Assembly (NCBI GenBank): GCA_025351785.1
Contig: JANXVF010000011.1
Span: forward strand, 1-64,000
Direction of reading: 5' to 3'
Source: Flavobacterium sp.
GTDB taxonomy: Bacteria; Bacteroidota; Bacteroidia; Flavobacteriales; Flavobacteriaceae
Length of the DNA: 64,000 nt
Shown: in pieces, positions 59,681 to 64,000 of the stretch
Position numbering within the stretch: the first letter of the stretch is position 1
Layout: each line of letters starts with the position of its first letter
Made by a program: the position numbers and the translations under genes
Notes under the pieces: model-generated
Database searches by the model: none
Seen by the model: only the letters and a program-made list of their open reading frames with translations
Told to the model about the DNA's origin: nothing

Positions 59681-61435
59681 TTAAATAGCAACCGAAAACT
59701 GTGAATCGTACAAATTTTTATAATATCCATTTTTTAAATTAACAAGCTCCTGATGTGTGCCCGATTCTACAATAAAACCTTTATCCATAACAATAATTTT
59801 TGAAGCTTTGATGATGGTTGCAAGACGATGCGCAATTACAATAGAAGTTCGATTTTTAGTAATAGTTTCTGTTGCTTTTTGAATCAATTCTTCGCTATAA
59901 GTATCTATAGATGATGTTGCTTCGTCTAAAATTAAAATACTTGGATTGCTAACATAAGCTCTTAAAAAAGCAATCAGTTGGCGTTGTCCAGACGATAACA
60001 TGACACCGCGCTCTTTTACATTATAATTATAACCATCTGGTAAACTCATTATAAATTCATGTACCCCAATTTTTTTTGATGCGGTAATTACTTCTTCCTC
60101 ACTAATTTCTTTATTGTTGAGTGTAATATTATTATATATTGTATCAGCAAAAAGAAAAACATCTTGCAAAACAATTGCTATTTGCTTGCGCAAGCTTTCG
60201 AGCGTAAACTGGTTAATATTTTGATTATCAATATAAATTTCGCCAGAATTTATTTCATAAAACCGATTTAATAAGTTTATTATTGTCGATTTTCCGGCAC
60301 CCGTAGCTCCAACAATTGCAATAGTTTCGCCCGATTTTACTTCGAATGAAATTCCTTTTAAAACCTCTTGATTATCTATATAACTAAACTGAACCTTATT
60401 AAAATTTATATTCCCTATAAAATGTTTTGCTTCAATTTTTCCATCATTTTGAATACTATTTTCGTCATCTATAATATCAAAAACTCTATTTGCGGCAATC
60501 ATACCTAGTTGCATTTCATTAAATTTATCTGCAATTTGTCTGAGCGGATTAAATAATAAAGTGATAAACATTGTGTATGAAAATAAATCGCCAAATGTGG
60601 TAAATTTATCTCCATCTAAAATATGAAAACCTCCATATAACACTACAAATCCAAGACATAAAGACGAAATAATATCGGCAATTGGAAAAAAAATCGAATT
60701 GTAAAGAATTGTTTTTATCCAAGCAACATTATGCTTTTGATTAATCTCCTTAAATTTTTCAAACTCAATAGCTTCTCTATTAAAAAGTTGCACTATTTTC
60801 ATTCCTGTTACTCGTTCTTGAACAAAGGTATTTAAATTTGCAACTTGTGTTCGAACTTCTTCAAAGGCTACTTGCATCTTCTTTTGAAAAATTCTGGTAA
60901 TAAAAACCAAAATTGGCATAGCTGCAACAACTATCCATGTTAATTTCCAGTTCATGTAAAACATAAAAATTAGGATAACAACCATTTTAAGTAAATCGCT
61001 AATGATCATAAAAAGACCTTGACTAAAAATTCTTGCAATTTGCTCAATATCCGAAACTGAACGTGTTACTAACTGACCTACAGGAGCATTGTCATAATAC
61101 TTCATTTTGAATTGAAGTAAATGTTGAAATAATTTAGTACGAATATCTTTTACAATATCTTGACCCAGCCAGTTTGCCCAATACACAAAATAAAACTGCG
61201 AAAGTCCCTCAAAAAGTAGCACAATTCCCATGAGAGAAACATAAATTAAAAGTCCATGTTTGTCTTTAGGTTGTAAATATTCATCTACAGTATGTTTTAA
61301 CAAATAGGGTCTTAGAGCAGCAAAAATTGATAATGCAATGGCAAACAAAATAACACCGTTAAATCGTTTTTTATAGGGTTTGGTGTATTTTAAAATTCGT
61401 TTAAACAAACGAGTATCAAATGCTTTTGCTTTCAT
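59681..61435 (-). CDS. ABC transporter ATP-binding/permease (MsbA/MdlB-like)
   Basis: TM domain plus IVGATGAGKSTIINLLNRFY, LSSGQRQLIAFLRAYVSNPSILILDEATSSID. Confidence 0.94.
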   Translation of the reverse strand: MKAKAFDTRLFKRILKYTKPYKKRFNGVILFAIALSIFAALRPYLLKHTVDEYLQPKDKHGLLIYVSLMGIVLLFEGLSQFYFVYWANWLGQDIVKDIRTKLFQHLLQFKMKYYDNAPVGQLVTRSVSDIEQIARIFSQGLFMIISDLLKMVVILIFMFYMNWKLTWIVVAAMPILVFITRIFQKKMQVAFEEVRTQVANLNTFVQERVTGMKIVQLFNREAIEFEKFKEINQKHNVAWIKTILYNSIFFPIADIISSLCLGFVVLYGGFHILDGDKFTTFGDLFSYTMFITLLFNPLRQIADKFNEMQLGMIAANRVFDIIDDENSIQNDGKIEAKHFIGNINFNKVQFSYIDNQEVLKGISFEVKSGETIAIVGATGAGKSTIINLLNRFYEINSGEIYIDNQNINQFTLESLRKQIAIVLQDVFLFADTIYNNITLNNKEISEEEVITASKKIGVHEFIMSLPDGYNYNVKERGVMLSSGQRQLIAFLRAYVSNPSILILDEATSSIDTYSEELIQKATETITKNRTSIVIAHRLATIIKASKIIVMDKGFIVESGTHQELVNLKNGYYKNLYDSQFSVAI

Positions 61436-61644
61436 TTTTTATTTTAGATAGAATTATTTGAATGGTTTTCAACCCCAATCAAACATAATTTTTTTTTGCT
61501 TTATTTTTATTTGTTACAGAGCATAAGTTACAAATATATAGTAAACCCAAAAGAGTTAAATTATTTATTTTATGCTATGTATTTGTATAATTACATCTTT
61601 TTATCTAACGATTACACTAATTTATATTTTTATACTTAAAATAT

Positions 61645-62382
61645 TTATTTAATATAATTATATTCAACTTTTGTAAGATATAAACCGTGTGCAGGAACAG
61701 AAAATCCAGCTTTAGAGCGATCTTTACTTTCAATAATGGAAATAAAATCGGTTAAAGATATTTTTTCTAATCCTACATTTATAAATGTACCAACAATTGC
61801 TCGAACCATGTTTCTTAAAAACCGATCTGCCGAAATGGTAAACACTATTTTATCTTTTTCTTTTTTCCAATATGCTTCATAAATCTTACAATTAAACGTG
61901 TTCACATTAGTATGAACTTTTGAAAAACACTCAAAATCAATATACTCAATTAAGATTTTACAGGCATCATTCATTTTTTCAATATCCAGATCATTTTGAT
62001 GGTACCAAGAGTTGTCACTTTCAAAAGCATCTTTTTTAGTATGAATGTGGTATTCATAAGTTCGCTTTGTGGCATCAAATCGGGCATGAGCATCGTCATG
62101 AACTTTATGAAAATCTAAAACCGCAATATCTTTTGGTAAAAAGGAGTTTATTTTGTGACTAATATGTAAAATATCAATTGCTAAATCACAATCAAAATGA
62201 GCAAACATTTGCTTTGCATGTACACCAGAATCAGTTCTCCCAGCTCCAACTAAATCAATTTCTTGTTTTAAAATTGTAGTAAGAACTTTAGTCAAAGTTT
62301 CTTGAACAGACTTTGCATTTGGCTGATATTGCCAACCGTGATAGTTAGTTCCTTTATAAGCAAATTCTAAAAAATATCTCAA
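61645..62382 (-). CDS. truA: tRNA pseudouridine(38-40) synthase
   Basis: EFAYKGTNYHGWQYQPNAKSVQ, LVGAGRTDSGVHAKQMFAHFD, DRFLRNMVRAIVGTFI. Confidence 0.96.
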   Translation of the reverse strand: MRYFLEFAYKGTNYHGWQYQPNAKSVQETLTKVLTTILKQEIDLVGAGRTDSGVHAKQMFAHFDCDLAIDILHISHKINSFLPKDIAVLDFHKVHDDAHARFDATKRTYEYHIHTKKDAFESDNSWYHQNDLDIEKMNDACKILIEYIDFECFSKVHTNVNTFNCKIYEAYWKKEKDKIVFTISADRFLRNMVRAIVGTFINVGLEKISLTDFISIIESKDRSKAGFSVPAHGLYLTKVEYNYIK

Positions 62383-62539
62383 TTGTTAGTTCCGAGTTAT
62401 AAAAGTTTAAATTTCCGTGTTTAACTCGCACAAATTTACAAAGATTTTGATAGAATGAATGTTTAAAGTTTTACTAAATAAGTAACTTTGTAGCTAAGTG
62501 TTTTGAAGGCAAATTAATACTGAATCAAGCGCAACATAA

Positions 62540-63034
62540 ATGAAGAAAATTCTGTTACTTTCAGATACCCACAGTCACATTGACGATACAATTTTGAAAT
62601 ATGTAAACCAAGCTGACGAAGTTTGGCATGCTGGCGATATTGGCGATTTGAATGTAACCGATACCTTAAAAAATTTAAAACCGTTGAGAGCTGTTTATGG
62701 AAACATCGATGATGATAAAGCTCGAATGGAGTTTCCATTAAACAACCGATTTATTTGCGAAAATGTAGATGTTTGGATTACTCATATTGGAGGTTATCCA
62801 GGGAAATATAATCAGGCAATTCGTGAGGAACTTAAAAGTAATCCTCCTAAATTATTCATCTGTGGACATTCACACATATTAAAAGTGCAATTTGATAAAA
62901 GTTTAAATTTATTACACATGAATCCTGGTGCCTGCGGAATTTATGGTTTTCATCAAGTGCGCACGATGCTTCGATTCGAAATTGATGGCGATAAAATTCA
63001 GAAATTAGAAATTATTGAAATTGGGAAGAAGTAA
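62540..63034 (+). CDS. Metallophosphoesterase (YfcE/MJ0936 family)
   Basis: LLSDTHSHIDDTIL, VWHAGDIGDL, VYGNIDDDKAR, ICGHSHILKV, LNPGACG-like MNPGACGIYGFH. Confidence 0.94.
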   Translation: MKKILLLSDTHSHIDDTILKYVNQADEVWHAGDIGDLNVTDTLKNLKPLRAVYGNIDDDKARMEFPLNNRFICENVDVWITHIGGYPGKYNQAIREELKSNPPKLFICGHSHILKVQFDKSLNLLHMNPGACGIYGFHQVRTMLRFEIDGDKIQKLEIIEIGKK

Positions 63035-63149
63035 GTTTTTAGATTTCAGATTTCAGTTGTCAGTTTATCAATTTTGTATATTAGATTTCATAGAAAGTTG
63101 TTGGAATTTAAAATTATTTATATATTCGATAAAACAATTCTAAAAAAAT

Positions 63150-63341
63150 ATGGAAAATAGTACCAAGAAATCTTCATTTATTATTATGATACTTGGCGGA
63201 GTATTAGTTTTAGGAGATTACTCTTTAAAATTAATCAATGAAGAAAAGCATACTACAAATAATATTATTATAATATGTTGTTCTTTAGTTTTTATTTGTA
63301 CAATTTTATTTGCTTATTTTAAAGGCAGTAAAAAAGTATAG
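63150..63341 (+). CDS. Small two-TM hypothetical membrane protein
   Basis: 63 aa, two hydrophobic segments, intergenic location. Confidence 0.45.
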   Translation: MENSTKKSSFIIMILGGVLVLGDYSLKLINEEKHTTNNIIIICCSLVFICTILFAYFKGSKKV

Positions 63342-63501
63342 TTTACATATCTAACTTTTATAGCCCAGATTGCAATTGAAAAACTTGTAACGAAAACTGG
63401 ATTGGATTCAAGAAAAAAAGAATCTGAAACAAGTTCAGATTTAATAAAAAAAATCCTAAACTTTCGTTCAGGGTTTACTTTGCACTAATAAATTTATAGA
63501 T

Positions 63502-63936
63502 TTACCTCAATCGATCAACAGATTTTACAAGATCCTCATCCTTCTTGATAGCTTTGTTGGCCAAAACTAACATTACAATAGCTATAATAGGAAGAAACAT
63601 TCCAATACATTTCTCAGAAACTACAGGAGTTTCTGAAGATAAATTTAATGAACGATAAACAAATAATCCTAATAAAATTAAATTTAAAATCATATTCAAC
63701 CTGTTAAATACAAATTGCTGTTGTCTTTTTTTAAAAGATATGATACTCAACAAAGCAAGAGTTGTACTCAGTCCAAACAAAATTTGATAGGCCATCGTGC
63801 TCATAAAGTAACACTCTTTTCCATCTGCCAATTTCCATAACGGAAAAAAAAACGGAAGAATTCCTGCAAGTAAAAATACAATCGCTAAATATATTGTTTG
63901 AATTCGTTGTAACATTATCACTTTTTTATGAAGCAA
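63502..63936 (-). CDS. DUF4293 family membrane protein
   Basis: MLQRIQTIYLAIVFLLAGILPFFFPLW; RSVDRLR-type C-terminus (KSVDRLR); four TM segments; start possibly at MLQRIQ. Confidence 0.82.
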   Translation of the reverse strand: MLHKKVIMLQRIQTIYLAIVFLLAGILPFFFPLWKLADGKECYFMSTMAYQILFGLSTTLALLSIISFKKRQQQFVFNRLNMILNLILLGLFVYRSLNLSSETPVVSEKCIGMFLPIIAIVMLVLANKAIKKDEDLVKSVDRLR

Positions 63937-64000
63937 AAATATATTTTCTTTTTTTAAAAAACTATTGCTTGAATGAAATTTATTCGTATTATTGCAATGC

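Noticed and set aside
62398-62440. CGAGTTA...TAACTCG dyad between truA and the phosphoesterase
   Set aside because: 7-bp arms with a long loop in AT-rich DNA; expected by chance.

Overview
AT-rich window of Flavobacteriaceae/Bacteroidota type: TAnnTTTG -7 promoter elements, T9SS C-terminal sorting domains, TonB-dependent receptor, DUF4294/DUF4293/DUF5606-type proteins. About 55 well-supported CDS, mostly housekeeping and metabolic, plus three tRNAs (two identical tRNA-Lys(TTT) in tandem and tRNA-Leu(GAG)). I see no CRISPR array, transposase or prophage. Regions of most interest: (i) a compact seven-gene minus-strand operon (10374-16016) combining a type III PKS with a dedicated ACP, ketosynthase, dehydratase, PPTase, methyltransferase and FAD oxidoreductase; (ii) a locus (31148-38227) with an SO2930-like diheme cytochrome lipoprotein, a secreted FG-GAP/ASPIC protein, a MauG/CcpA-like diheme peroxidase and a TonB receptor, whose second half has a textbook promoter bracketed by a duplicated 15-bp box; (iii) a carotenoid cluster (crtI-crtB-crtZ) headed by a CarH/LitR-like MerR protein that keeps cobalamin-binding motifs; (iv) a 56-bp-period tandem repeat immediately upstream of lpdA that places ATG codons in exact register and creates two sister 14-codon mini-ORFs; (v) a hairpin-bearing intergenic element (53745-53856) that resembles a dispersed flavobacterial repeat. 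All family assignments come from reading the translations; no database search was run.
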